From Labia minor (Eukaryota > Arthropoda > Insecta > Dermaptera > Spongiphoridae): 64,000 nt of DNA. Within the stretch, counting starts at the first letter, position 1. Every line of letters begins with the position of its first letter. A model generated the notes under the pieces. It did no database searches, was not told the DNA's origin, and worked only from the letters and a program-made list of their open reading frames with translations. The position numbers and the translations under genes were made by a program. Positions 12,593 to 25,010 of the stretch are shown here, in pieces. Location: contig OY720345.1 of the NCBI GenBank assembly GCA_963082975.1, positions 59,626,528 to 59,690,527 of the forward strand, written 5' to 3'.

Positions 12593-12829
12593 TATTGGGT
12601 TTATTCACGGAGTCAAGTCAGCTAAAGAATAAGAGTATTAAAAAATTTTTTAGGAGATCTAATTTTATTTATTTATTTAAAATAAGTTGTACCACATGTT
12701 TATAATTAACAAAAATTATACATTAAGTTAATTTTTTAAATAAGCTTAACTATATATTTTATTTCTTTCCAAATATGATTTATCAGTACAATGATAAGAA
12801 AAAAATTTGATAATTTATTAATATAAAAC
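12520..12829 (+). repeat. Local direct duplication, copy 2
   Basis: Partner of 10233-10660. Similarity covers the HINE-A end and about 230 bp of sequence beyond the element, which shows that the copies arose by segment duplication and not by two independent insertions. Confidence 0.75.
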
Positions 12830-13006
12830 TTTAATTAAACAATTACCTAATTTAATAATAATAATAGTTTTATAATATTTCAACATGGCATCAACAGAAA
12901 CATCAATAAAAATACAATGGACTACAATGAAGTTAGATTTTTAGTATATACAATAATTTTAAAATCGAATTGAATCTTTAAATGAAAAATTCTCTAAGAT
13001 ATTCTA

Positions 13007-13615
13007 AATAAGTTGACCTGTGGCCATGTACGAACCGACCGACGGTTTGAAGTAAATTAATTTCCAGCTACAGAAACAATTTCAAATAATTTAAATATAT
13101 CTATTAAAAAACAGATATAAATATAACATAAATATTTTTAATTTTATTTTATTTATAATATATATGTAAGACCAGGCTGTAACGTCATGAATGGATGGAT
13201 GACGTCATATAATTTTAAATTAAGAAAAAACTAATAAATATGATTTTTCTCGAGGATAAAACCAATACAAAGTGCATGATTCGTGGTGATATGTAAAAAA
13301 TCTCCTCATGTGAAATTTGGTGTGAAAATAACCCTTCCCTTCCTATCGTCGATCGCTAATACTACCACCTCTGGTTTCCGGATTTGCACCAAAAGTTAAT
13401 CAATTCATCCCACTGATGCATTAAGTAAATATACCAAATCCGTTGAGCCGTTCAGGCTGTACACATCTATACGGACGGACGGACAGACATCACGCTAAAA
13501 ATACTTTTTTCTGTTAAGAAAATGCATGATTCGTGGAGATATGTAAAAATCTCCACATGTGAAATTTGGTGTAAAAACAATACCTCCCTTACTAACGTCG
13601 GTCGGTAAAAATGCA
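13007..13615 (-). mobile_element. HINE-A copy A4, nearly full length
   Basis: It carries both ends, the shared core (accaaat...cgttgagccgttcaggctg) and a short cggacggacggacagac microsatellite near 13470-13490. The ~85-bp motif with cgtgg(a/t)gatatgtaaaaa is present twice, once on each side of the core. Confidence 0.85.
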
Positions 13616-14324
13616 GGTTGTTACATAAATTCGATGCCAATCTTTTAGATAAAAAATATTTTCTTTAAAAATTAATAATTATATTAAAAGCAAAAGAATC
13701 GATAATATAAAATTTTGTAAATTGAATTCTTAACTTTCTTAAAGGAAATCAAAGACTAAGATTACAATACAAATATTTAATGTACCATTTAAGTTAATTG
13801 AAATAACTACGTAAATAAGTTCTTTGTTTTCACATTTAATCTTAACAATTTTAACAATGACCGAGGCACCTCAGCAACAAAGGCATTTTGTGTCATAAGG
13901 AAATAATGCATTATCACTCTTAACTTAGCAACCCTTCAGCGAGAATATAGTCTCCCCGGGGTACAGCCAGTTAAAATAAACACTAAACTACTGAATCTGA
14001 ACTGATTCCATTGTGTCAGACTTTTTGCTGCCTAAGAAGATATTTTAGGAAAAAATACATAATTTTTGCTACAAGAAAAAAAAAAATATATATATATATA
14101 TCTTAATATATCACTCAAACATATAACCAATAAATAAATAATAATCCAGTCGGCACTGGATTCTCAGACAGTGCAGTTGATTGATAACGATTGCAGCAAG
14201 AGCAATCGAAACATTGTGTATTTTTTGGTTTTGGAATAAAATTACAATAAAATATTAGTATGTGGTATTATACACAAAATTCCCTTATAAATAAATGAAT
14301 AGTTTTTTAATAAAAGTTTTTGCT
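13616..14324. other. Mixed spacer with a short balanced block
   Basis: Sequence at 13855-13980 is less AT-biased (agtctccccggggtacagcc) and single copy. The rest is AT-rich with a (TA)n near 14087-14102. No gene is supported. Confidence 0.4.
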
Positions 14325-14548
14325 AGGCGGGCCAATTTAGTATACACAAAAAAAAGAAGTCATCGTGATATTTTTATTATTTTTTTTTATTAATTTCCAC
14401 ATTTAATATAAATATAATTTTATTATTTACCTATTTTACCTACTTTTTTGTCTAATTAAAATTAATATTAATAAAAATATAAACCATCAGAATGATGTCA
14501 CGGGCCGCATTCAAAGAGTTCGCGGGCCGCACTTTGGGAACCCCTGGT
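14325..14548. mobile_element. hAT-type MITE fragment (one end only)
   Basis: The right end reads, on the complementary strand, caggggttcccaaagtgcgg followed by cccgcg, a typical hAT-like terminus. The left end was not found and the left limit given is approximate. Confidence 0.45.
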
Positions 14549-16973
14549 ATATGCATAGAATTAAATTTATTATTTAATTAAGTCTTCATTTGCACAAAAT
14601 CATTATAATAAATTTCTATTAAGTTTAATTACTTAATCTAAAACTTTTATTGCTTTATCAACCAAAAATCTTTTTACATTAAATTAATAATGATTTATTC
14701 AAAGTATATATTTTTATAGTTTTAAATTCAGTATATTCATGTCTTCATTATATTTTCATTCCAATTTAATGGATAAATTTATTTTCTTCTCTTGTATTTG
14801 CTGATTCAATTTGCAGAAAATTTTTTAATACTCGTAAATAATTATCCTTCATACTGATTCTTACTTATGAAAATTGAATAATTGAAATTCTTTCAACTAG
14901 AAAGGTGCATAAACCTGGAGATATTTCATTGTCGGTCTTTTTATTGTTCCAACTATAGAACTAGTATTGCTTTTTCTACTTAATGATTTATTAAATTATT
15001 TCTAGTTGATTGGAAATACAATGTTTTATATAGTTCATATCATGTTTCAATTAAGAATTGTTGTTGTTGACATTTAATAGATGAAAACTATGCAATATAT
15101 TTAGAAAAGGAGGAAACTTTACTCTCCTTAATAACATAAATAAAATGGTACACGAACATTTGACTTCCGATAATTAATAATATTATCAATTTTGTTTTAT
15201 TGACTCCATGGAGCAAAGCCCATATTAGCCAGTTTATACATTTATTTATTTTGGCGCTATATTAATATTATATTTTAAATTTTTATAAACATTATAGTAT
15301 GAACCAACATCTCAAATTCATTAATTCAGTATTTTATCACCTTTATATTTATTATAAGAATAATTGATTTAATTAATTTTAATAAAATAATTTATAATAA
15401 GAAAAATTAGTTAACTATTCTAATTTTAAAAAATCGTCATTTAAATTTGTTAAATTTTGATTGAAAAGTGTTTTTGTTAATTTAAAAATAAAATAATATT
15501 GAAATAAAAAATATTTTATCATAATTAAAAGAATTAAATTTCTTATTGAATTAAATATAAAAATATTTAATTACATACAATTTTTGGATAACATAAATAT
15601 AAAATTTACCTGATTTTTTAACCTCATACAGATTTGCTTTGATGAAATCTCATACTGGAAGTTTTATAAAATTTATAACAATTTTTAATTGAACTATTTG
15701 TTTATAGATATTGCACAGGTAGAAAAAAGGGGGCAACTACATCCACCCTACAATCCACACCTAGTCATCAATGTATTGAAAATGTTTCAAGGAAAGAGAT
15801 TAGATTTCCGAAATTAATCTTGAGAATTTATTCAATGACTGATTTCTATCTACCTTTGTATGATATGATTTATAGAAAAATAAAATAAAATTTCTTCTAC
15901 AAACTTCTAGAAGTATTGTATAATAATGTAATGTATTTGACCCTGACCTATCATAACTTTCAGATTCCAAAAAAATTTGGATAATTTTATCATTATTTGA
16001 ACAAAACAAATTGTGTTATTTAAAACAAAAATTATTTAATTGTACCACATCAAAAGTTTTAATATTTCAATATATATTATGTGGTAATTTATAAACTTTA
16101 ATAAAAACAAAAATTATGACCTTTTAAAGCTTAATTTGTTAAAGTTAACCCCTAAATCAAGGCATCAACAAGTTAGTCGACTATACTCCAAATTTTCTAT
16201 AAATACTTCTAAAATAAAACTTGACAATTGTTTAATAGAATATTAAAATAATAAAGAAAATTGATTTATTCTTCTATTTTCTATTTATAATACGATAATG
16301 TATGTATTATTCCGAAATATATAATATATCCCCAAAACAAAAAAAAGTCATTAATTATAAAAACTTGAAATATTTTGTCCATAACAACAGAAACATTTTT
16401 CATCATAACCAGTTAACTTTGATATAAAAAAATATTTTGCTTATCAATTTTTATATCTTATCTATCTATCTATCTAATTTTATATCATTGAAATTATTTA
16501 TTTTTTATTAAATTTCTTGGAAACTGCTTTAAAGATTTTTTTTGAAATTCTCTTATACCTATATTTAACGTATACTTCTTATTTTTTGACAAAATTATTT
16601 TAATTAGTTTTTCCTTAATAGAGAGAGGTGTCAATTAATATCTCAATTGCAATGATTCAAGTGCTAATTTAAAATTTTGAAAGACAAAATATGTATATAA
16701 CCTGTTGCATCTTAATTTTTAATTATAAATATATTTATTATTAATATCTGTACCATCTGTACCATCTTTAAAATCAAGAATTTGATCTGCCACGATAAAA
16801 ATATTTTTGAAAAAAGTACATATATCATTAATTTTTGAAAATATAAATTTTTGCTTATTGTGATATAAACCAAAATATATTACTATATTATCTACTTTCT
16901 TGTAAAATGTTTGATAAATTTGTCTTTATAACCATTTTTCAAATATATATTATATACTTTTTCTTAGTCATTA
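14549..16973. other. AT-rich non-coding stretch
   Basis: About 2.4 kb of AT-rich sequence with an (ATCT)n tract near 16457-16474. A 69-codon minus-strand ORF at 15800-16009 has no domain. No repeat family seen elsewhere in the window is recognised. Confidence 0.5.
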
Positions 16974-17640
16974 AAATAAGTTGACCTGTGTCCAGGTCCG
17001 AACCGACCGACGGTTTGAAGTAAATTAATTTCCAGCTACAGAAACAATTTCAAACAATTTTAATATATCTATTAATGTAATAAAAATACCTCCCTTACTA
17101 TCGTCGGTCGGTAAAAACAGATATGGATATAACATAAATAATAAATATAAACATTTTTAATTTTATTTTATTTATAATATATATGCAAGACCAGGCTGTG
17201 ACGTCATGAATGGCTGGATGACGTCATATAATTTTAAATCAAGAAAAAACTAATAAATATGATTTTTCTCGAGGATAAAACCAATACAAAGTGCATGATT
17301 CGTGGTGATATATAAAAAAATCTCCTTTGGTGTGAAAATAACCCTTTCCTTCCTATCGTCGATCGCTAATACTACCACTTCCGGTTTCCGGATTTGCACC
17401 AAAAGTTGATCAATTCATCCCACTGATGCATTAAGTAAATATACCAAATTTCATCAAAATCCGTTCAGCCGTTCAGGCTGTACACATCTATACGGACAGA
17501 CGTACGGACGGACAGACATCATGCTAAAAATACTTTTTTCTGTTAAGAAAATGCATGATTCGTGGAGATATGTAAAAATCTCCACATGTGAAATTTGGTG
17601 TGAAAACAATACCTCCCTTACTATCGTCGGTCGGTAAAAA
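16974..17640 (-). mobile_element. HINE-A copy A5 with an internal piece of its own terminus
   Basis: Nearly full-length copy with both ends, core and microsatellite. Inside the AT-rich arm, 31 bp at 17087-17117 (ending gtcggtcggtaaaaa) is identical in type to the family's own terminal segment and is absent from the other copies at this place. Confidence 0.85.
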
Positions 17641-18929
17641 TTAAATGTTAGTGTTAAAAATATGTGAGTAATTAAAATCAAAAAAGAATCTTCACATTGA
17701 ACATAGGAATATATATCATATAATATTATTTTATCATAAAATAATATGAAGAATAATTTATATTTATATAACATATATTAACATCCTTTTCTATATTTTT
17801 CTTCTTTTTGTTCCTTCCACCAGAAATTCTGTAAGAATATCTTTGGATACATAAATTTAAAATACATATTTATGTCTAACTGATTTTTATAAAAAATTAA
17901 CCTTTCCTTTAAAAAAATGATACTCATTTACCATTTTTATTTTAAATAAATAAATAAAATTATTAAATATTTTTATAATATAATTCATAACCTAGAGCTT
18001 AGAATAATTAAAATTATTTTTTAAACTTTGTTAGTTTTCAAATTAATTATAAGAGGATTATTATTATTATTAATATAATAGCTATCAATGAGACGCTTAA
18101 ATGGTATACATATTATAAAATTCTTAAAAAATCCATACTTTTAATATTTTCTGTTTTTATTTTTATTTTTTTCTCATAAATGAGAGTTGATTATAGAAAC
18201 CAGTTAGATTGAGGAAATCACTAAATGAAAGAACTTTAGAAATTTGAAGTTAAACGCAAAAAAAAAAAAAATTTGCTAGTAACTCATTGCAATTTAATCG
18301 AATCAATTAAAGAGAGTCTTTTGCTGGAATTCTAACAACTTGGTCATTAAATAGTTAATGATGAACATTTCAAATATGATTTAAAAAAAAACGGAAAATG
18401 ATTCAACAGGAAAGTTATTAAACTTAAAGAAATTTATAAAATTAAATTATCGCTTTATTTAATAGTATTTTTGTTCTTAGAAATTAACAATTCGATAAAA
18501 ATTAATTTTAATTAAATAATATTATTATATATTTTCCGTTAAGTAAGTAAAATTATTAGAATATTTCACCCATCCTAAAATTCTATATTGTATTCATTTA
18601 TTTTTATGAGAGAATTTTCCCAAAATAATCAGAAAATTGTCATAAAATTTAACGTTCAGTCAATTATCATTAAATTTTACAATTTATCAAAAAAAAAAAA
18701 AAAAAATTTATGATTGTCCTTGCAAATATTTAGTTATAAATATAAATTAAATATTCCGTATATTGTATTTTAAATTTTTTAAATTTACTAGCTTATGAAC
18801 CCAGAGAAAAATCAATGAAATATCGCTTATTACTTTAAGTGTAGATTATTGTTATGTTTTATATTGAGAGATGCCCTTTATAAACTAAATATATATAATT
18901 AAAAAAAATTATATTCAATAATATATATA

Positions 18930-18963
<34 letters not shown>
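17641..18963. other. AT-rich non-coding stretch
   Basis: AT-rich, with poly-A at 18258-18272 and 18690-18706 and (TA)n at 18930-18962. No gene is supported. Confidence 0.5.
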
Positions 18964-18964
<1 letters not shown>

Positions 18965-19150
18965 TTGTTTAGGCTGCCCTGAAAGTTGTTATTATAAAAA
19001 GATATGATAATAGATAAGACATTTTCACAAGAGTCAGCAATAGCACTGACACTACCACTAACCTCAAAATTCACTTGAAAATGACACCAAAATGTGCGCC
19101 GAAACATCGAGTCTCAAATCTCACAAAAATTGGAAATAACTTTTTATAAT
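18964..19150. repeat. Family D inverted-repeat element copy
   Basis: It starts right after a (TA)n tract with tgtttgtttagg and ctgaaagttgttattata. It then contains, in reverse orientation, the family D arm (cttgaaaatgacaccaaaat, gcgccgaaac). The same tgtttgtttagg start follows (TA)n at 30360. Confidence 0.6.
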
Positions 19151-20825
19151 ATATTTCATATATAATATCTATATAATTAAACAACTAAGCAATCCTAAAC
19201 TCCTTCTAAACGGCTTCATGGATGTTAATGGTGCCGGTATCATTAGAACCGTCATGACCCAAGAATAAGGTGTAAGGTTGAAAATTTCAAAACAGTTGAT
19301 CCGTACCAAAGTTATGAGCAAAAAACCGACCCAAATAAACATGTGACGCCTCTGGTGGCTCAGTTAAGAAGTTGACACTCAAAATAAAATTATTAATTCT
19401 AAAAATTTTCATACAAAGAATGTTTATAATATTCTAATATCAAAAGTAAAATTAAATTAAATAGAATTGAATATTACTCATAATTGATTGCTATTTTCTA
19501 AAACAAAGTAAGTAATATTTTTTATATTTAAATTTTTATTTTGAAAAATAGTACAATTTGCAAATTTGAGTGAAAACGAAGTTACAAATAAAAAAATATA
19601 CTGATTGAATTAAAAAGAATTAAACCTTTTCTCATACAGACTTTCAACAAATTACGATGTAATACATCGGGGGTACAGGAGGCCCCCTGTATAGCTTCGC
19701 TGAGCACCTTCGGTGTTCTGAGAAACTAGTATTTATCATATAAAGAATAACATAAATACTTATATACAATTTAATTCGTTTTTTTAAATATAATTTATGA
19801 AAAATATTTAATGTTTTATACCCCAATAGATTATAAGCCATTGAATATTAAAAAGAGAAAATGAAAAATGAGCAAAGATTTTAAAAAAATGTCTAACCAA
19901 TTAATTTTAATTAAATTAAAATAAATTGCTATATATTGCTTAGTGCCTATAAATTATATTCTACTTGTGTATAGGGATCCATATTCATCTCTAATTATTT
20001 TCTAATTTCTTTCCAATCACTTTCATCTTCTATTATACAATATTATCTAAACATTGCGTGCATAGTTTATCCACCGGTGTTATTTCCCATTCAATATTTT
20101 TTCCAAATTTTATAAACATTATAAAATAATAGAATAATAGATTAAATTATATATTAAATTATTATTGATTGAAAATCGAATATTAACCATTCAAATACTA
20201 ATAAATATCAAAATTTAAAAAATATATTATAATTTTATTATCTAGGTAAGTTGGTGACGATTAAAATTTTAATAAAACATTTCAACTGTTTAATAAAAAA
20301 TTAGATATATTATAAGAAAAATATTTTTTTTCAACCTATTTTTTTGATTTAATTAATTATTTGATTTAAACTTTTGATAAAAAATGTATCTTGTGAACTG
20401 AGTTCGATATCGGACTGTCAGCAAACAGGCTGCATCTGACTTGATTCAGTCAATATAACAATCTTTTTATTTTTTATTTTTTAAAAATCGAGATAAAGTA
20501 AATATAAAAGTGAAGCATTTATTATATGTAACAAGAAAAACAAAAATTTATAAAATACAATTTTTAGATTATAAACTAAATTAATAATTAATTTTTATAG
20601 AATATAATAATTATTTTAAAATAAAATTAAATTCAATTCATTTTGTTAATATTTAAGTAGTCATTAATTTAAAAAAATTTTGAAAGAATTACTCAAATTT
20701 ATTTTTTTGGCTAAAAAAAGGAAATTTTGTATGTTGTTTTCATAAACAAATAAATTAATTCATTATGTTATTATAGAAAAAATTAAAATACAAAACGATT
20801 ATAAAATAAATAAGAGAAATTAATG
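19151..20825. other. AT-rich stretch with small structured patches
   Basis: A balanced patch at 19195-19375 may be an old repeat. Three short hairpins in a row lie at 19655-19722 (see findings). The rest is AT-rich without a gene. Confidence 0.4.
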
Positions 20826-21112
20826 ACCTCTACGTATCTCCAGACATAGTTAGGGTTAGGGTTATAAAATCGAGAAGGCTGCGCTGGGCAGGGTACGTGG
20901 CTAGAATGGGAGAAGAAAGAATGGCGAAAAATATATTGGTAGAAAGTCCGATTGGGAAACATCCTCTTGGAAGACCAAGAAAGCGGTTGGAGGACAATAT
21001 AGGAAGGGGCGGGGGAGAGATGGGAGAGGGTAGAAATTGGATGGTTGTAGCTCGGGATATAGACAGAAATGTGGTTGCTGCAGCCAAGAACTTTCGAGTT
21101 CCTTAGAGTCAC
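20826..21112 (+). pseudogene. RTE-type LINE fragment, C-terminal end with stop
   Basis: It encodes the extreme C terminus of the same RT family as 3140-3732: SPDIVR, IKSRRLRWAGYVARMGEERM, then the conserved GKHPLGRPRKRLEDNI block and the tail NWMVVARDIDRN up to a stop after FRVP. It is strongly 5' truncated. Within it, 20849-20863 holds an extra six bases making a ttagggttaggg word where the other copies have attata or similar. The 3' end (cagagataca) matches the cacagagata tail of the 51.8-kb copy. The fragment cannot make a functional enzyme. Confidence 0.85.
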
Positions 21113-21892
21113 AGAGATACATGTATATAGAAAATAAATTAATTGTGAATATATTTATATATATATTTAATATAAAATACTTATTATTATAATAACCACT
21201 AACAATAATAGTATGAATAATTTGATGAAAATGTAATCTACGATTGAATGGATAATTCAATTCGTGTTTAGAAAATAAGCACCAAGTTAGCATTGTGTTT
21301 TCCTCATCCCCTCTTAAGGCTTTTCACCCTATTCTCGGTAATTGGTTCGATAATCGTATTAACATATAGAGGACGATTGCATCAGAGATCACATTACTGC
21401 CTATTCAATTAGTATTCGATTGAAGTAATTAGTGATTGGTTACCTGATGGGAATCCTTTATCAGTTTAATCGGAATATTGATTACAATTTTTCATTTGCA
21501 ATCAATTGGGAAATAATGTCATGAATATTTGGCCTATAGGAGAAGTATATCCCTTCAATAATAATCTATTGATTACATATCTAAAAGATTAGAAACCAAT
21601 CAGAGATATTGATATGTAAATTAAAAATATCATCGTTTTAAATTAAATCTAGTAATTGTTAATTATTTATTATTAATCTCATATATCAGATAACCTAAAA
21701 TGGAAATATTTTTAATTTCAATATTTTTTTAACTCCATAAAAAAAAATTAAACTTAATGATATGTCGGGGAATTTATCTCTTATAATTAATTAATTTTGA
21801 AAAAAAAATTTGATTGCTGGGTAAAAATATTATAAACAGATTGAAATGATTGTTTTTATACATTTAAATATCTCAAAAATCCATTTCTGATA
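21113..21892. other. Spacer with a low-repeat block
   Basis: Sequence at 21290-21560 is single copy, less AT-biased and rich in TAAT-type homeodomain words (tagtgattgg, ttaattaat-like). It may be regulatory; this is composition-based inference only. The remainder is AT-rich. Confidence 0.35.
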
Positions 21893-22961
21893 CAATAATA
21901 TTTCACCTGGGGGGCGATCGACATCTTAAAGGGGGCGATTATTTGACTATATGATTTTGGGGGGCGATAAGTTATTTTTGGTGGGCGAAATCATTTTCAA
22001 CTCTAAAATAAGTTGACCTGTGGCCAGGTCCGAACCGACCGACGGTTTGAAGTAAATTAATTTCTAGCTACAGAAACAATTTCAAATAATTTTAATATAT
22101 CTATTAATGTAATAAAAAACAGATATGAATACATAAATAATAAATATAAACATTTTTAATTTTATTTTATTTATAATATATATGTAAGACCAGGCTGTGA
22201 GGTCATGAATGGCTGGATGACGTCATATAATTTTAAATCAAGAAAAAACTAATAAATATGATTTTCCCGAGGATAAAACCAATACAAAGTGTATGATACG
22301 TGGTGATATATAAAAAAATCTCCTCATGTGAAATTTGGTGTGAAAATAACCCTTTCCTTCCTATCGTCGATCGCTAATACTACCACTTCCGGTTTCCGGA
22401 TTTGCACCAAAAGTTGATCAATTCATCCCACTGATGCATTAAGTAAATATACCAAATTTCATCAAAATCGGTTGAGCCGTTCAGGCTGTACACATCTATA
22501 CGGACGGACAGACGGACAGACGGACTGACAGACGGACGGACAGACGGACGGACGGACAGACGGACGGACAGACATCATGCTAAAAATACATTTTTCTGTT
22601 TAGAAAATGCATGATTCGTGGAGATATGTAAAAATCTCCACATGTGAAATTTGGTGTGAAAACAATACCTCCCTTACTATCGTCGGTCGGTAAAAAAGGT
22701 AAGATGATTTTGCGAACAGGCTTTTTAAACATTTCCTCTTTTTTCAAGTTTTTTCAAAATGGTTCTAAAAAAAGGTCAGATGATTTTGCAATCAGGTTCT
22801 GAAACTCGATTTTTCAATATGGCTCTAAGTATCACCTAGTGTACCTACCTTATATTAGAGATTATCATGCAATTTTTATCTGTAAAAATTTATAGGGGGG
22901 GCGAATTAAGAAGCGGGTCTTACAAAGGGGGCGTTTGGTCCAAAAAGGTTGAGAAACACTG
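21893..22961 (-). mobile_element. hAT MITE (family C) split by a HINE-A insertion
   Basis: The right end reads cagtgtttctcaacctt on the minus strand and the body matches the uninterrupted copy at 35736-36066 (gtaagatgattttgcga, ctaagtatcacctagtg, gcatgcaatttttatct-like). HINE-A copy A6 lies inside at about 22006-22697. The left terminus is degraded (aatatttcacctgg) and no target duplication could be made out. Confidence 0.8.
22006..22697 (-). mobile_element. HINE-A copy A6, full length, nested
   Basis: This is the best full-length copy. The terminal hairpin GACCTG-TGGC-CAGGTC lies at 22015-22030. The inner repeats are ACCGACCGACG (22034-22044) and CGTCGGTCGGT (22681-22691). A long GACGGACA microsatellite lies at about 22500-22570. 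Its plus-strand left end starts aaataagttg and its right end is followed by AAAAAA. No ORF is present. Because it interrupts a known MITE, the insertion boundaries can be read directly (see findings). Confidence 0.9.
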
Positions 22962-23013
22962 CTCTAGCGTCTTTATCATATGTTAATAAAAACAGATATT
23001 AAAAGATATTACA

Positions 23014-23592
23014 TAAAAAATCTGGTGTGTCTCCACTCGACTATCTCGCAATTTGAATTGGATTAAATAATATATATTATTTTAAATTAAATTTAATTAA
23101 TTATAAATTATAAATTAAAATTATTAAATAATATTTATTAAACCTGCGCGTCTTTGGCTCTTTGTTTATGGCACATATTTTGCAGTGTTAAAAAACTAAT
23201 TCCGGTACGTTCAGCGATTTAATCAAGCTGAAATTCTATATAAGTATAGCAGTTTTATACAATTTTTAATCATTTGAAAAACTATTAAATATTTTTATTT
23301 TTACGGTGAGTTTAGACGAAAAAAATGAAAACGTGGTAGATAATGACTTTCATCCGAAAGAACTACATTTCTCAAAAGTTGATAGAAAACTATGAATTTT
23401 GAATAATGCCCGTGTACCAAATTTCATTATTGTAGCTCAAACCGTTTTTGCGTAATCTTGTCTACATACGCACATACACACAGATATTTTTCTCAACCTT
23501 AGTGAAAATGTGATTCGGAACGTATAAAAACATCAAAATCTCGACATCGAAAATTTTCCTTAACGCAATACTTTCTTTGGCGAGATAGTACA
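23014..23592 (-). mobile_element. HINE-B copy B2
   Basis: Near full-length: tctggtgtgtctccactcg hairpin end, ACTATCTCGC, shared core (ccaaatttcattattgtag), short CA tract near 23470, and the degraded end ggcgagatagt. Confidence 0.85.
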
Positions 23593-24408
23593 AAATAATA
23601 AATAAAAAAAATATTATAGTCTTATAACTCAAATGGAAACTAATATACTGTTAATTCACATAGTGATTCAATTATAATTGTGATTATATGAATATATTTA
23701 TAATACAGATCTATAGTCCTCAATAATAATTCATCAGCCATTATAATATTACTATTTATTATATCTTTTAGCATATTAAATTTGTTAAAATAAAAAAAAA
23801 ATAATCTCAGTTTTTTTTAAGTTTTTAGATATTCATATAATGGTAAATAACTTTAGTAAATAGGTATATATAATATATATATATATAAAATAAATACACA
23901 TTGCATATATGTTAGGGGAATGAAATAACTGAATTCAACTATTTGATTAGACTTAAGTTTAGAAGATATAAGTGATTAAATAATATTGAACGAACAATTT
24001 TATGTATTGGTATTTTTATTAAAATTAAAACATTCATATTAAATTTTAATTTTTGAACATATTATATATAAATATATATGTTGTCTGATGAATTGGGGAA
24101 TTTGTAATAACATGGAATATAAAAAAGAAAAAATAAGTAATATTTTTTTTGAAATGGAGAATATAAAATAAATTGTTACTGAAGTTAAATAAGAATCTGT
24201 ATAAGTAATAAATTAGAGATTCAATATATATAATATATATATATATTATATATATATATATGGAGAGAGAGAGAGAGAGATTGAAATATAATGAGAATTT
24301 ATAACTTTGAATAATAAATGAATAATTTTTTTCAATAATTAATAAAAGTCCTAATATTTCACTTAAAAGAAAGGATTAAAACTTCTGATTTTCTCTCCTA
24401 CCACTCAC
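23593..24408. other. AT-rich stretch with microsatellites
   Basis: It contains (TA)n at 23870-23890 and 24230-24261 and (GA)n at 24263-24280. If the exon just right of it is real, this is intron of that gene on the minus strand. Confidence 0.4.
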
Positions 24409-24466
24409 CGTTTGAAGAAATTGATAATCGTTGGATACATCCCGCTGATCCTTAAAGCTGACTTTT
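24409..24466 (-). CDS. Candidate 58-nt coding exon, gene unknown
   Basis: On the minus strand a T-rich tract ending ttatttcag (acceptor) is followed by 58 bases and then a strong donor, ACG|GTGAGTGG. With a phase of one leading base, the exon reads KVSFKDQRDVSNDYQFLQT with no stop. With two leading bases, it is also open (KSALRISGMYPTIINFFKR). I recognise neither. The exon lies in the same orientation as the open segments at 25.0-25.2 and 26.4-26.7 kb and may belong to one gene with them. The evidence is the matched splice sites and the balanced composition in AT-rich surroundings. A chance splice-site pair is possible. Confidence 0.4.
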
Positions 24467-25010
24467 CTGAAATAAAAATTAATTAATTAAAATAAATGAA
24501 TTCATATTCTATATAAAAACATATTCTTGCAAGTTCATTAAATATTTTAAATAAATATTATTTAAATTAAGCATTGAATTGTGAAAAATTAATAAATGTA
24601 TTAATATATTTATAAAATCATTTTTAATTAAAATTAATATAATTAAATCATTTATTGAGTGATAGTAAGATTATACTACTATAAATTTTATAATTTGAAT
24701 TATTTAGGATTATTTTAATGAAAATGCATAGATTTTATTAAAAAAATGCTATTGAAATGTCATATAAATAAATTATATATTGAAGTGATATTTTAGGGCA
24801 GTAAGGTAAAAAAAAGAATAAAAGAAAATTTTATAAAATCAAAATATGTTGAACATTTTATTTAAACTTTTAAGTGTGTGTAATGATTTATAAAAAAGGT
24901 TTGTAGGATTAATATTAGGTGTAAAATTGGTCTCAATAAGGGTGTAATTGGTAGCACTTTTGGAATAGGGAATCCAGCTTCAGGCTGAAGTTCTTGAGAT
25001 ATTGAGGAGG
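24467..25010. other. AT-rich spacer, possibly intron
   Basis: Mostly AT-rich. From about 24940 it becomes balanced (ccagcttcaggctgaag) as it enters the 25-kb block. Confidence 0.35.

Noticed and set aside
20783-21293. Three minus-strand ORFs of 85-130 codons
   Set aside because: Antisense shadows of the RTE C-terminal fragment on the plus strand.
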